From Diphasiastrum complanatum (lineage: Eukaryota > Streptophyta > Lycopodiopsida > Lycopodiales > Lycopodiaceae): 64,000 nt of DNA. The stretch is from positions 17,283,019 through 17,347,018 of the forward strand of contig CM055111.1 of assembly GCA_029204225.1 (NCBI GenBank). Direction: 5' to 3'. Within the stretch, counting starts at the first letter, position 1. Every line of letters starts with the position of its first letter. A program made the translations under genes and the position numbers. Below the pieces are notes generated by a model that saw nothing but the letters and a program-made list of their open reading frames with translations, had not been told where the DNA came from and made no database searches. This document shows, piece by piece, positions 20,533 to 32,640 of the stretch.

Positions 20533-21106
20533 CTTCACTTTTGTCCCTCTATCAAGGATCGACTGAAAATAGCTAAGCAATTGGGATGGATGTATGTTGT
20601 ACTATGAATACTTGGGTGTCACAAGCTAGTTATCCATTACGTAACTTTTGTGCCACCTCTAGCTCCAAATTCAATTGGACTAAAGGATTGATAAATCATT
20701 CTTTCATAGTTTGTATTCATACTAAAAATCAAAATCAAATGAACTTTTACCCCTTTGTTCTAAGAGACTATTGTTCTTGTTTAGCTCATCTTAGTACACC
20801 TAGGCTACCACTTATTTTACACCTCTCAATTCATTTCACAAAGTCGGCACTTGAACTGGGTCGTCTTTCACTTGAATAGACGCTTCAATAGGTGCCTTAG
20901 CCAATAAGATATTCAAATAAGTACACTGGTTGAGGATTTGTATCTATTTTTGCAGAGACCCTTTTTTCCTTTTGGATACTACTGTCTATGCATCTAACTC
21001 CATGCATCTAACATGATATGTCAAGAATACAGTACTCTCTAAAGACTAAGAGCTGCATCATCAACATATAATACCTAGGGTTCCTCTCTAGACCAGCAAT
21101 ATGAAC

Positions 21107-22414
21107 AGTGGTTACTAGCAAATCGAGTTACCAGCTCTAATCACTCGCATAAGGGCAGTGTGGAACCTTCCCCCACTTGGTATCTTTCAGCAGGACCGAT
21201 CCTTGGATGAAATATCTGCCCACCAGATCCTCCATTGATGGAATTGGCCCCTATCATTCAAATTTTATGTCTATCACTATAGATAGCTTGATTGTGGCCC
21301 TTACAACTCAAGGTTGGCCATTGGTGATTAAATTAGAGTAACCTTGAGTGTAGGACATTCAATTCTATTGGTCGAGTTACCTTGAGTGCTATGTTGCAAT
21401 TATGCTCCTTATCACTCAACATAGTTCGTCGACTAATCATAATTGATAGCTCGATGAATAGGCTCCTTTTAAATATCTGCCCAAATTGTATATCTATCAA
21501 TCGAGGTAGCTTGATTTTGGACCTTATCACTCAAAATTGTCCATTGACTGATAAAAGTAGAGGAATTTTGAGTCTAGGATATTCAAATGAATCAAATTGA
21601 TGTGGTACTTATCACTTGTTGACATCAGATCTGATCAATAATTTAGATTAATCAGATTTGATCCCTCATTATTGAATTGGCCCCTATCACTTGAGATGGC
21701 TCAAATTTATATCTATCACCCACCTTGATGTCTAACATTCAAGATAGGTCAATTTTGCCCTCATTACTTGAAATTGTCCATTGAGTGATCAAATTAGAGG
21801 AATATTTGATTTAGGACATTCAAATAGCTCAAATTTGATGTTTATTGCTCGAGATAGATTGATATGCCTATGTTACAAGTTTGTTTCTTATCACTCGATG
21901 AATCTCAACTTTAGGATATTCAATTTGCTATAGTTTGATCTCTTATTGATGAAAGTAGCTCCTATCACTCGAGCACAAAATTAATGTCTATCGCTCAAGA
22001 TAACTTGAATTTGATGCCACATATGAGAAAACTCAAATTTGGTTGTTTTCAATAGACATGACTTACTAAATGATTGAAATTGACCAAAATTTAGTTTGGT
22101 ACGTTCAAATTTCTCAAGTTCCACCTCTCATCGATTGAATTGGTTCCTACCACATGAGATTGTCAAATTTGATGTTTGTAACTTCAAGTATCTCAAATTT
22201 GGCCTTTTTCATTTGAGGTTGTCGATTGAGTGATCAAATCAAAGGAGTCTTTGCTTTAGAACCTTAAAACAAGTCGAGCTCAATCCATTTTCTATGCAAC
22301 TCACCCATATTGAATTTGATGTATGATCATTTGAGATAGCTCAATTTTGTCTCTTATCATTTGAGATTGCTCATTGGTGCTTAAATTAGAAGAATCTTGA
22401 GACTAGGACATTCA
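21107..22414. repeat. Satellite-like array in duplication copy 2
   Basis: Same repeat phrases as 10051-11350; GAATTGGCCCCTATCA occurs near 21238 and 21674 with related forms near 21950 and 22137. Positions 21107-22191 have no counterpart in copy 1. Confidence 0.7.
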
Positions 22415-25118
22415 CATAGAGAACAGGCTGTAAAGGTAGATCCAACCACATGGGCGGTGAAACCTATTGCAACCAAAGCTGATGACAAATCATCCACGAC
22501 AGATCATACGATTGACCGCCCAAGGCCAGCCAAGGGATATCACTATCATTCAGAGATGGATGTCGTGAGATGGACGGATGCATTAGCAATTATTGACTGC
22601 CAGGCATGTCAATATGAATCAGATCCAGAACTGAGTACATCTTCACCCAAATGTTACACTATGGACACACCAATTACATTTGGAGTGAATATGATAAACA
22701 TAGCATGGCTGTCAGCGGAGCCGATTGAGAACCCAGTGGACGATGATCTAGTCCCTTGGGAACATGCTCTAACTTATAATAAGGAGATTGAGCTGACTGA
22801 TGAACAAGTCCTACACCACATGGACCCAGATCGTTACGAAACCAAGAAAGTACCAGCTCAACCACCACAAAGGTCTGTTATGGTGAAAGTCTCAAGGATC
22901 GAACCACCCAAGGCACCTACGAATAAGAAGAATAAGTTGAAGCAACGCTACAACCAGGTGATCCGATGGAGTGACCTACCCAAAGAGGCAATAGCTACAG
23001 TAGACATTGATATTCACAACCATTAGGCGAATGTCACAACAGTCCCAAAGAAAGACAACAAGGATGAACCCATCAAAATGACAAAAAAAGACAAGAAGAA
23101 GGTGCTAGATTCCTTGAACTTTTTACCCCCATGCCAGACACTTTCCGCTCCATCCTCATCTTCTTCCGTACTCCACACCACCCTTTAGTTCCCCACTTTT
23201 CCTCCCATCCTCTTGTTTGGACAAACCGTCCTCGCCCCTGTTTCCATAATTGTTTCTCACACCCCACCCGCTTTGCCAAAGGTTGTCGAGGGCAGCAAAC
23301 CGCTGCCTGATGATGCATTTGTACAAACAGTTTTTGTAGCATCACCAAATCGGACTGACCCTACCACCCCAGATGGCATCAGGATAAATGAAAACCTGAT
23401 TCGAAGACAATGACGACGAAATTCCACAAGTCGTCGAGGCTGATACAACACAAGCCCCTGCCAGTGCCAGTGTACCAACTGCTCCCACAGATTTAACGAC
23501 GGTGTACCAAACCCTAGGAAAATACATCCTGGATGCGGTAGCAGCCAAAGTTATTTTGGAAAACAGGGTACTATAGTTGTCAACAAGTAATACACAGTTG
23601 CGAGCAGACCTCACCAAGCTGCAGCAAGAGTTGATTCTGGCTCAGCAACACGAACAAGGAGGGCACCAAGAGATTGCCAAGTTCAGCAGAAGGAGGAGGG
23701 CCTAAACAAATATATTCAAAGCCTCGCCAAACGCTGACGGAGGCCTCCACAGAGGTGCGAGAGCTTCAAACTGAAGCATCCCAACGGCTTGCCCCCATCC
23801 AGACGCAACTTACACTTTTGGAAGCAGAGAACACACGCTTAGGGACGGAGGTTAAAGCCTTACAAGATGAGAAGCTCGTCTAGTTAGCTCAATCTGCACC
23901 GGACACAAGGCCGCTTTCTCAATCAGCGATGAATCTTCTATGACGTTAGGTGCAGATTTATAGCCAAACCCTGAACAACTACTAGGCGGAGTTCAATAAG
24001 TATCGGACAAGCGCAACACAAGAGCTCGCCCAGGCCAAGCAAGCCCTCAAGGCATGCCAGAAATACATGGAAACAAAGTCCCAGCCCTCCCCTGTGGTAA
24101 TTCCACCGCCACCTAATTTTGACGCGGCACAAGCTAGTACCAGCCAAGATCAGAGCCAGCAGGTAGCAGGGGGATTGAAACCAGATCAAGGGTCCAAAGG
24201 CCAAGACCAAGGGCAGATAGATGCGGCCGCTAAGACGCGCGACCAGAGCCAAGGCGCAACCACCAGCCAGGGCCCAACAACATCATCCAGAGGGTCACGA
24301 ACGATATCTGTCAATTGGTCTTTCCGAAGACCGAAATCCGTGGAGGAGAACCTCAATGAATTTTTATCCAAATATCCCCACGAGTCATCAAGAGGCGGCT
24401 GGCAGTTTTCATTCTCAGCTCAGAACATCAAGGGAAAAGAATTGCAAGCCTTACCCGCCCTCCAACCACAACCAGATTGGCGCCAGCAGTTATTTGAGAG
24501 AGACCCTGCGGCCATCAGGGCTTACCTGATGAGTCCACAACAGTTAAGGGTGAACGCACATTTTCTGCCATGTCCATGAAGATCCAAATGGGCTGAATGC
24601 AGCACTCCTTTGGACCATATCACACTCAACAATTTCAACTGGCCAATCATCAAATCCGAATATGGGTGGACAACGGATGTAGACGCCAAAAGGGCTCTCT
24701 CCGCATTCGCCAGTCACTATATCAATTGCCTTGATCCCAAAGTCCACGCGGCCACCACTTACGCCCGAGACTTGGAATATAAAATGGGATGATTTTCTTC
24801 CCTCCATATTTTTTGATCCAAATAAGGAGCTCGCTTCCGATAAAATCAAAGACCAGTTGCTAGTCGCTCGCGTATATTACCGAGCTGCATTTCTTGGTGA
24901 TCCCTGGATGAAACGATTCCAAGCATGGGTGGATCAGGAATGGTTGACAGGAGTTCACAAGTCCTTCCACATGCCAAAGGACTCGAAGAAACTAGACCGT
25001 CTCAACTTCATGGAAGACGTTACGGGATATCTTGTCCACCAGAGGCGGTCCAAGAGAACGCTCTACTAAACTGGCGGAGTGCCGAGGGACCGGCACTACT
25101 TCAAGCCGTGGTTCCTGT
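22415..25118 (+). pseudogene. Unidentified polyprotein-like coding region
   Basis: About 2.7 kb of plus-strand coding sequence, GC-richer than its surroundings, in several frames: up to 23026 (the 209-residue frame's first few residues lie in the satellite), then 23213-23413, 23674-23883, 24067-24579 and 24610-25069. Visible parts: an N-terminal region with DVVRWTDALAIIDCQACQYE and many acidic residues; a Lys-rich block (KKDNKDEPIKMTKKDKKK); Pro/Ser-rich linkers; a coiled-coil stretch near 23590-23880 (LRADLTKLQQELILAQQHEQ); a Gln/Ser/Gly-rich linker; and a C-terminal part with SIFFDPNKELASDKIKDQLL. I recognise no protease, RT or integrase. The layout (coiled coil, basic and low-complexity linkers, LTR-like sequence after it) suggests a gag or extra-ORF region of a large LTR element. 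Frameshifts and stops make it a pseudogene. The left end is cut by satellite. Confidence 0.4.
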
Positions 25119-25870
25119 TGGGGGTATTTCCAACAAAGTGTAAATAGATAAAATCCTCCAATAAAATGTGTTGCGAGGGCATGGCATCCTGTGTGTATAA
25201 GCCCATGGCCCAATGAGCACGCAATTGAAGTTGTAAATAAAATAAACTTGACTTGGGCCTTGTAATTAAAATAAAACTAGAGGCCCAATGTCATTTTTAA
25301 ACTTAGAGATCACTTTTTAGAGTCGGGTCCAAATTGGGACTCACATGAATCTTGTGATTTCTAATGTACTTTTTGTGGATGAATGGTTAGGATCATTGTG
25401 AATATTAGCCAATAAGATTGAGAGGCAAGGGCCTTCCCCATTTTATAAAAAAGCACCATTTGTACACTATTTCCATGCTTAATGAGAAGGAGAAAACTCT
25501 ATCATTTTTGGAAGAGAAGCATCCTCATTTTCTATTCACTACTTGCTATTGCTCTTGGTTGTATTTTCTATTGCTTTCTATTTCCATGTTTTATTGTTTG
25601 CTGTCTTCTCTTCTCTTCTCAATCTCTTCTTCTCCATCCCTTCCCTTCAACCAAAACTATGCTGAATGTTAGTGTAGAGGAGTAGAGTTAAAGAGGAGTA
25701 GTATAGTGGTGAGTAGAGTTAAAGGAGAAAGTAGGAAATTAACTAAAAGTAGCATCTATGCATAGTTAGGCACCTATCTAGTGATCTAACCTTTGTTGAC
25801 AGGCGGAAGGGCTATACTACGAAAGATCTTCCACCCCACATTGAGACCGTGACAAAATTCTACTATAACA
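25119..25870 (+). repeat. LTR-like 752-bp segment
   Basis: Starts TGTTGGGGGTATTTCCAACA, itself a hairpin, and ends CTACTATAACA, giving TGTT...AACA termini. A TATA-like TTTATAAAAAA lies at 25442-25452 and an AATAAAA near 25162. No second copy is in the window and no polypurine tract precedes it, so whether it is a 3' LTR of the coding region before it or a 5' LTR of what follows is open. Downstream TGGCCACTTTGGGGA is only weakly like a tRNA-Asp primer site. Confidence 0.35.
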
Positions 25871-26440
25871 TGTCTGGCCACTTTGGGGACAGACCTTTTA
25901 CAGAGGCAACTATATGCTGATTTTTTGCTAATAACCGAGTTTTAGATGTCGATTTTTTACAGTTTTGAAAAAAAAAATCTCAATATTAGTCCGATTTTCC
26001 ATGCAGAAATATCGACTAACAGTGTGGATCCGAAAATAAGCATTTTACACACAAGATTGCAAGATATCACCGATATAGTGCACCAATGGATGGATGGACC
26101 CAAGAGAACCATGTATAAGCATGAAATGAGATAAGAGAGAGAGAGAGAGAGAGAATGTCTCTTTCCATGAGCTACATCCTTTTATAGTAGGTCCAAACCT
26201 AATTTCAAACTTTGGTTTCCCTCCATAATAAAAAACTATTTATGTGACTATATTCAATGTCTCTACTACTCAAATTTGAATCTACTAAAATTCGTGTACT
26301 ACACTTTCCCACATTTTCAAAAAGTGTTTATTCAAATGAATTTAGACTAATATAACTTTGAAAAGTCAAACTCCAAGTCTAATATGAAAATTGGCCTCAA
26401 TTGCCAAATATACAAATATGACCAAAATAGCAAAACTAGT
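25871..26440. other. No recognisable gene
   Basis: Contains a short (GA)n run at 26134-26153 and AT-rich sequence. Nothing codes for a recognisable product. Confidence 0.4.
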
Positions 26441-28440
26441 TGAAATTTCTCACATATGGATCAATTTATCCTGAAGATCCAGATACCAACTTATGTCTAG
26501 ATTTTAAGTCCGTTAGTAATCTTCTCAAATTTGTATGTGAAGGAAACAATGGATTACTTGAATATTGTCAAATGTTGCATGACATTGGCTTGCATGATGC
26601 AAATTGTTGAGTCTCAATCAACATTTGCAGTGTGCTAATGAACAATTGCAATATTATGTGCAACACTCTAGTAATGAAAACATTGCACTCAAGCATGTTA
26701 TATCGGAGTTGAATACTATAATAACAAGTCTTCAGAGATCAAAAGCCAAGATATGTCAGAATAATTGGAGAAGTTGCGATCCAAAAGTTTAAAATCAATT
26801 GTTGATGTGGAAATGATCAAAAAAGACAGTGATGAAAAGGAAACGAAAAAGAGTAATGAAGAGGAACATTGATGGTTTATCTTTACATAGCTGCAATTAG
26901 AAGAAAAGAATTTGGACATACAAGTATGTTAGATTATAAATTTTTTACTTCATTTGTATTTTTTTATTTAATTTTGGTTTGTTTCAATTGCATTATCAAT
27001 TTTATTGTTGACTAAACATCATATGGCTTTGATATGTGTGTTGCGGATCATGCTTGGTTGCAAAGGACTATTTCAAAAATCAATCATGCATTGGAGAATC
27101 TTTAAGTCATGTTCTCCCAAGAAAGTCAACAAGAGCAATGATGGAAAATGATCGATTCAAAAAATGAAAAATGAAATTACACAGATAGTTTTGAGTAAGA
27201 ATCAAACTTATTTGGATAGAAATGTGATACAAGGTGCATGTGATCAGGCTGGAATTAGCAAAATGGTTATTCTACATTTTTCAGAATAATTCAAGAAGCA
27301 TTCGCTCAAGTGGAAATTAAGAAAACATATCTTCCTCATCCATATCGAGTGACATTAGCAAGAAATTATTTCAACAAGGGAATGTTCAAGGTTGTTGGCC
27401 AACCATTTCATATAAATGATTTATACAAATTTAAAAGTGGTGAACTTAAATACAACGATTGCAACAATATCTTCCTTGATGTCGAAAATGTCTTAAAATA
27501 CATTATTTGATTCTATGAACTACATGACATCAAACAAATGGAAAGTTGATTATTGTGATGAAACTAGACAAATCTGGAATCATCAAAGGTCAAAAGCTAA
27601 AACGGGTGAGTGTCACTTTGATGAATAAAATATCAGATACCAATGATAGCACATTTAGTGTTCACTCAAAAAATCACATATGGTGGATGGTTGCATTCTA
27701 GATACATTTGACATATTTCTACTCAATTTGTTTAGGTACACTTCTATTTTTGAATACATGATTAATGCAGCATACATTACTTGCTTTTCTACAGGTTTTG
27801 AAAGAGGATCATAAAGTTCTTTCATGGATATTTTCGCGTACAAATTATGGCGAAATTATAAAGGGACATTTGGAGGGTCAGAAACTTACAGTGGAAAATC
27901 ATGGATGTTTTCAAATCCAATGGCATCTTGCAAGTTATTTAAAAACACTACAATGTATGTATAATGTCTCTCATGGGGCAACATTAAAGCATCTTTGTAT
28001 TTAGTGCTTGAATAATTGCTACGATATGAGTTTGGGATGAGCAAACAATGGCCCAACAAGAGAAGTAGAAGATCCAAATCTGAAAGGTGTTTTGCCAATT
28101 CCACTGAAATATGTTCATATATGCACATTGCATGCTGAGGTACATGTGAGGTACATGTGATTGAGAGACTTATTAATCTTCACATTCTATTTGCTTGGAA
28201 TACAAAACCAGAGTCCCTGTCTAAATCACCTATCAAAAAGTTGGAAGAAGTTTTTTGAAAAACATGACTACATAAAGGAAATGTCACAATTCAAAAAAGT
28301 GAGAAATTGTTTGGAAAGTCAGGAAATGTTCCTAATAAGCCATCAATTGGAGGTGCTAAAGCAAGGATATTCGTATCCAATCACACTTGCAAAGAATCCA
28401 GTATCACTTATGGTATTTGGAAATATATTGTTTCAGTAAC
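26441..28440 (+). pseudogene. Unidentified degenerate gene
   Basis: Coding-like blocks run along the plus strand in changing frames: FVCEGNNGLLEYCQMLHDIG (about 26530), a Gln/Asn-rich likely coiled-coil part (LQCANEQLQYYVQHSSNENI, 26600-26790), LSKNQTYLDRNVIQGACDQA (about 27200), YFNKGMFKVVGQPFHINDLY (27370-27430), and around 27800-28440 further blocks such as ITLAKNPVSLMVFGNILFQ. They look like one old protein with many frameshifts, or several exons. I do not recognise the family. It is directly followed by an LTR at 28574. It may be a host gene relic or part of an unfamiliar element. Confidence 0.3.
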
Positions 28441-28573
28441 ACAAGAGAATAGCAGAAGTACTTGAATGCAAAAAGCACAAGTGTGGAAGAACTTTGACAC
28501 GTTCATTGGTGTTATCAGAAATGAAAACTAATCATCAGAAGATATTAGTAATTTGCAAAAGCATTGCACCACA

Positions 28574-29262
28574 TGTGAAAAATTTCCAACACTGGCAAAT
28601 TTAGCCATGTGGCATATTGTACATTATTGTCTGTAATTGGATTCCACACATGTATGGCCAAAGTGCCACATGGAAATCTACTCCTAAAGTAGGCTAGCTC
28701 GAGTCAAAATAAGTGGTTGTGTATATTTGGTAGATATTCCTACTTTATATGATCTAGACCTTGATTTATGATGAGATTCTGACCAACTAGCTATCTACCA
28801 AGCTTGACTCTAGGAAATAGACCAGGGTTTCATTTTAGGGCAAAAAGGTTGAGTTAACTTCCTTATTACATGCTGGAAATTCACCTAACTTTACAAAGGA
28901 AGTGAGTTTTGCTATGTATTCCATCTCCCCATAGTGAGAAGATAGATTATTTTTGGAGCACATTGGCAATTTCAGACTTGCTCTCTATGTGCATTTTTTT
29001 TCTTTGCTCCAAATGAAACCAACACTTAGTACACTTCAAACACTGTCTACAGGCCGTACAATAGGCTGCTCTTCACACATGTGGACTCAAATCTATGTTC
29101 TTGATCTTTGATTTGATTATCAATGCTTGTTATTTGTCAAATTGCTAGTGTAGATCAAAATTTTGTTGACTAGTTTTTTGATAGATTGTTAGGCAAGTAT
29201 ATAATTACTCTTGTGGATCTTTGAAGACCCATTTATGGTCGAAAAGGTATTGTACTTTCACA
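28574..29262 (+). repeat. Copia 5' LTR, family D
   Basis: 689 bp from TGTGAAAAATTTCC to ...TACTTTCACA, immediately followed by a tRNA-Met primer site. Inverted copy at 30394-30989 and a partial copy at 13022-13317 confirm the boundaries on the left. Confidence 0.85.
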
Positions 29263-29275
29263 TGGTATCAGATCC
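29263..29275 (+). other. Primer binding site (tRNA-Met type)
   Basis: TGGTATCAGATCC, one base from the usual TGGTATCAGAGCC, next to the CA end of the LTR. Confidence 0.8.
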
Positions 29276-29893
29276 AAGTACAAGGGCTTGAATCATTGAT
29301 CCAATCAAATCCATTTTTAGCAAGTATTGGTGCTAAAAACTAGTTTTGTGAGGGCGAGCTAGAAGCTAAGGTTTGGTGAGGGGATTTGATTCCAAACTTT
29401 GTAGGGTTCAAAATCCATATTGTTCACACGTGTGAGCATCTCTGAACTTGCAATTAATGTATGATATTCATTTGATCATTAAAAATTCAATTTGAGAGAT
29501 CTTGATGTGATTATTAGTAGAAATCATAGAATAAACTACCAAGTTTGAGTGCCATTGATTAGATTTGAATTTGATTCATGAAATCTAAATAATCAAGGCT
29601 GAAATCAAGTAATATTAAAGTCACTTACAGGTCTTGAAAGTACATCAAGAGGTGTGAGGGAGATTAAGTCATTTCTTTGTCCCAAAATAGCCAAGATTGG
29701 CAAGATTTGTCTGAAAGTAGATTTCACATCATCTTATCTTCATTTCAACTTTGTGAGAGAGTGATAGAACTGAGATTACAAGTCCATTTGTTGGATTAGA
29801 AATTTAATTTGAGTGAAACACTACAAGTGTGAGACCTTTGTGAGTTTCAAAGTTAATCAAATCTATTTCTTGTGTGTAGAATTCACTAGTAAG

Positions 29894-30392
29894 ATGGGAT
29901 CTATTGGAGCATACCTTCTAGAAGCTAGTGAGAGATTGAATTCTACTAATTATGCTATTTTGAAGGTTAGGATGGAGTCACTAATGGTGCTCCAAGACTT
30001 TATGAGTTCTTGATTGAGGATGAAGATGAACCTCTAGGTGCACAGGAGTTAGTGAGATACAAAAAGAGATTTAGGCTTGCACTCCATTGTGTGAGGATGA
30101 ATTTGAGCAATGAGCTTTTGAGAGAACAATCATCATGTACAAGTGCTAAAGAGGCTTGGAACTATTTAAAATCAATCTATGAATCTAGCAACACTTATAG
30201 AGTACTTATGCTTAGAAATCAAATTTTGCAAAGCATTAAGAGAAGTGAGGAGAGTGCACCTGATTATGTGCTTAGAATCAAGTCTTTTAATAGGGAGTTG
30301 GCTTCCATTGGAGAGAATATTCAAGATGGAGAGCTTGTATAGATTGTTCTTAATGGTCTAGGAAATGATTTTTCAAATTTGGTCCAAAGCTA
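29894..30392 (+). pseudogene. Copia gag (UBN2-type), truncated
   Basis: ATG at 29894 begins MGSIGAYLLEASERLNSTNY, typical of copia gag N-termini. A frameshift near 29985 breaks it; the second frame continues with YKKRFRLALHCVRMNLSNEL, SAKEAWNYLKSIYESSNTYR and ILQSIKRSEESAPDYVLRIK. After GLGNDFSNLVQS it is cut at 30393 by an inverted LTR, so zinc knuckle and pol are gone. The distance from primer site to ATG (about 620 bp) is long but plausible for a leader. Confidence 0.85.
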
Positions 30393-30393
30393 G

Positions 30394-30989
30394 TCAACAA
30401 AATCTTGATCTAGATTGGCAATTCGACAAATAACAAGCAATGATAATCAAATCAAAGATCAAGAACATAGATCCGAGCCCACATGTGTGAAGAGAAGCCA
30501 GTTGTACGGCCTGTAGACAATGTTTGACGTGTACTAAGTGTTGGTTTCATTTGGAGCAAAGAAAAAAAATGCACATAGAGAGCAAATCTGAAATTGCCAA
30601 TGTGCTCCAAAAATAATCTATCTTCTCACTATGGAGAGATGGAATACATAGCAAAACTTACTTTCTTTGTAAAGTTAGGTAAATTTCTAGCATGTAATAA
30701 GGAAGTTATCTCAACCTTTTTGCCCTAAAATGAAACCCTAGCCTATTTCCTAGAGTCATGCTTGATAGATAGCTAGTTGGTCAAAATCTCATCATAAATC
30801 AAGGTCTAGATCCTATAAAGTAGGGATATCTACTAAATAGACACAACCACTTATTTTGACTCGAGCTAACCTACTTTAGGAGTATATTTTCACATGGCAC
30901 TTTGGCCATACATGTGTGGAATCCAATTATAGACAAAAATGTACAATATGCTACATGGCTACATTTGCCAAAGTTGGCAATTTTTCACA
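30394..30989 (-). repeat. Copia 3' LTR, family D, inverted and truncated
   Basis: Minus-strand LTR starting TGTGAAAAATTGCC at 30989, homologous to 28574-29170. It is truncated after ATTTTGTTGACTAG, about 90 bp short of the LTR end, where it abuts the gag of the plus-strand element. Confidence 0.85.
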
Positions 30990-31001
30990 CTCCTCCTCAA
31001 A
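30990..31001 (-). other. Polypurine tract
   Basis: TTTGAGGAGGAG on the minus strand immediately before the LTR start TGTG; the usual plus-strand DNA primer of LTR elements. Confidence 0.75.
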
Positions 31002-32160
31002 TCTAGCCTTGGAAACAATAATGCTTTTATCAATGAATCCAATTGAAGATCTAAGCTTGACAAATGAATCTTTAGGTAAATATTTAGTAAACAAATCAGC
31101 CAAGCAACTTGATGATGGCACATGTTGGAGCCTGATCTCTTTGGCTTGCACTTTCTCCCTCACAAAATAATGAGCAAACTCGATGTGCTTGCTCCTTGCA
31201 TGGAATGTAGGATTAGCGGCAAGTGATTGGGCTGATTGGTTGTCACAATAGATGATTGGGATCTCCTCCTTGATGAAATGTAGCTCCACCAATAGCCTTT
31301 TGAGCCACAAGACCTCCTTTCATGTTGATGTCAAGGCCTTGTATTTGGATTCTGTGGAAGATTAGGAGACTGTATCTTGTTTTTTGGAAATCACTATAGG
31401 CTCTTAAGCCAATATTAGTCCCTCTATACAATATGCCAAAATTTGTTGTAGATGAGATATATCTAAGACCGCTTTTGGCCATCTTCCAATGTGAAACTAA
31501 AGGACTTTGCATGAATTGACTTAACTTTCCAACACTGTAACTAAGATCAGGTGCAATTATAGTCAAATATATGAAGGAGCCTATAAGGCTTCTATACAAA
31601 GTGATGTCCTCAAAGGATGCTTCATCACCATCAATAGATGCTTTTACATGTTGCTCCATTGGAGTCTCAATGCCTTTACAGTTCTTTATTCCAAATCTAT
31701 CTAGGATGGATGTAGCATACTTAGATTGACAAATGAAGCTAAAATCACATCCTCTAATAACTTCTATTCCTAGAATGAAGCTTAATAGGCCGAGATCTAC
31801 CATTTTAAACTCTTTTGACAAACTAATTTTTACATCTCTAATTCCATCTAGATCATTACCACTCAAAATAATGTCATCTACATACAATACAAGAATAATG
31901 ATCTTACCGTCACGAACTCTTATATACAATGATGGATCATATGCACTCAATACAAAATTGATGGGCATGAGAAAAGAGTTTAGCCTAGAGGACCATGCTC
32001 TTGGTGCTTGCTTGAGCCCATAAACGCTCTTCTTCAAAAAACACACCTTTCCTTCATGCTTTTCCTTGATGAAGCCCTCAGGTTGTCTCATGTAGATCTC
32101 CTCCTCCAAATAATGTAAGCTGAATAAAGGGCCATTGAAGATGATCTTTTTGTTGGATTT
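31002..32160 (-). pseudogene. Copia RT and RNase H (minus strand)
   Basis: A 288-residue open frame from 32109 carries EEEIYMRQPEGFI, VCFLKKSVYGLKQAPRAW, the catalytic LVLYVDDIILSGND, then PMEQHVKAS, YRSLIGSFIYLTIIAPDLSY and the RNase H entry GLRAYSDFQK. RNase H continues in another frame as IIYCDNQSAQSLAANP, HARSKHIEFAHYFV and ADLFTKYLPKDSF, ending just before the polypurine tract. The second RNase H motif (the 'SSTEAEY' region) is lost at a frameshift near 31310. RT N-terminus, integrase and gag are absent; upstream sequence after about 32160 is unrelated. This is the longest open pol frame in the window. Confidence 0.9.
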
Positions 32161-32640
32161 CCAAGGACATAACCCAATATTTTAATGGCTAGATCCCTCT
32201 TAACAAAAACAATTTTGAATGTTCCTCTTGAGTAATTATGGCCTCCTAAGCAAATAGATAAGGCCTTGATTGCCATTATAATAGTGGCAAAAAATGGACT
32301 ATAACTTGAATAATATATACAAATTTTACTATTTACAGAACTTTTCAAGTAATGGGTGAGCGATGATTCCTTTTGCCCAACAGCTGATCCCTCGTGAAGT
32401 CCTCCATGTCTCATTGTAAAGGAATCTATTTCGATGGTATTCTACAAGGAATTCCAAATGATATATTTAGATTGAAGAAAAAAAATGCTATCTCAAACTT
32501 TTATCTCTTGTATTTTAGAAAAAATATTACAATAACAAAATTATAAACCAATGTTATACCTTATAAGTTCATCTGAGCATAGTCTAGATCCTGATCCTCC
32601 TAGTCCTCCAAGTCCACCTAGTTCACCATCACCTGATAAT
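32161..32640. other. No recognisable gene
   Basis: A minus-strand frame at 32088-32414 continues past the RT but has no copia similarity beyond about 32160. Nothing else supported. Confidence 0.4.

Larger units (their letters stand above)
18828..22414. repeat. Segmental duplication, copy 2
   Basis: Direct copy of 7777-10275, with an extra 1,085 bp of satellite at 21107-22191. The left junction lies inside a copia LTR; the right junction at 22414/22415 is a sharp change to GC-richer coding sequence. Confidence 0.9.

Noticed and set aside
22674-23617. Minus-strand frames at 22674-22868, 23073-23348 and 23342-23617
   Set aside because: They overlap the more coherent plus-strand coding region and have no domain.
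22415-25118. Endogenous pararetrovirus (caulimovirid) origin
   Set aside because: No movement protein, coat zinc finger, protease or RT motif is visible, so the idea has no support from the sequence.
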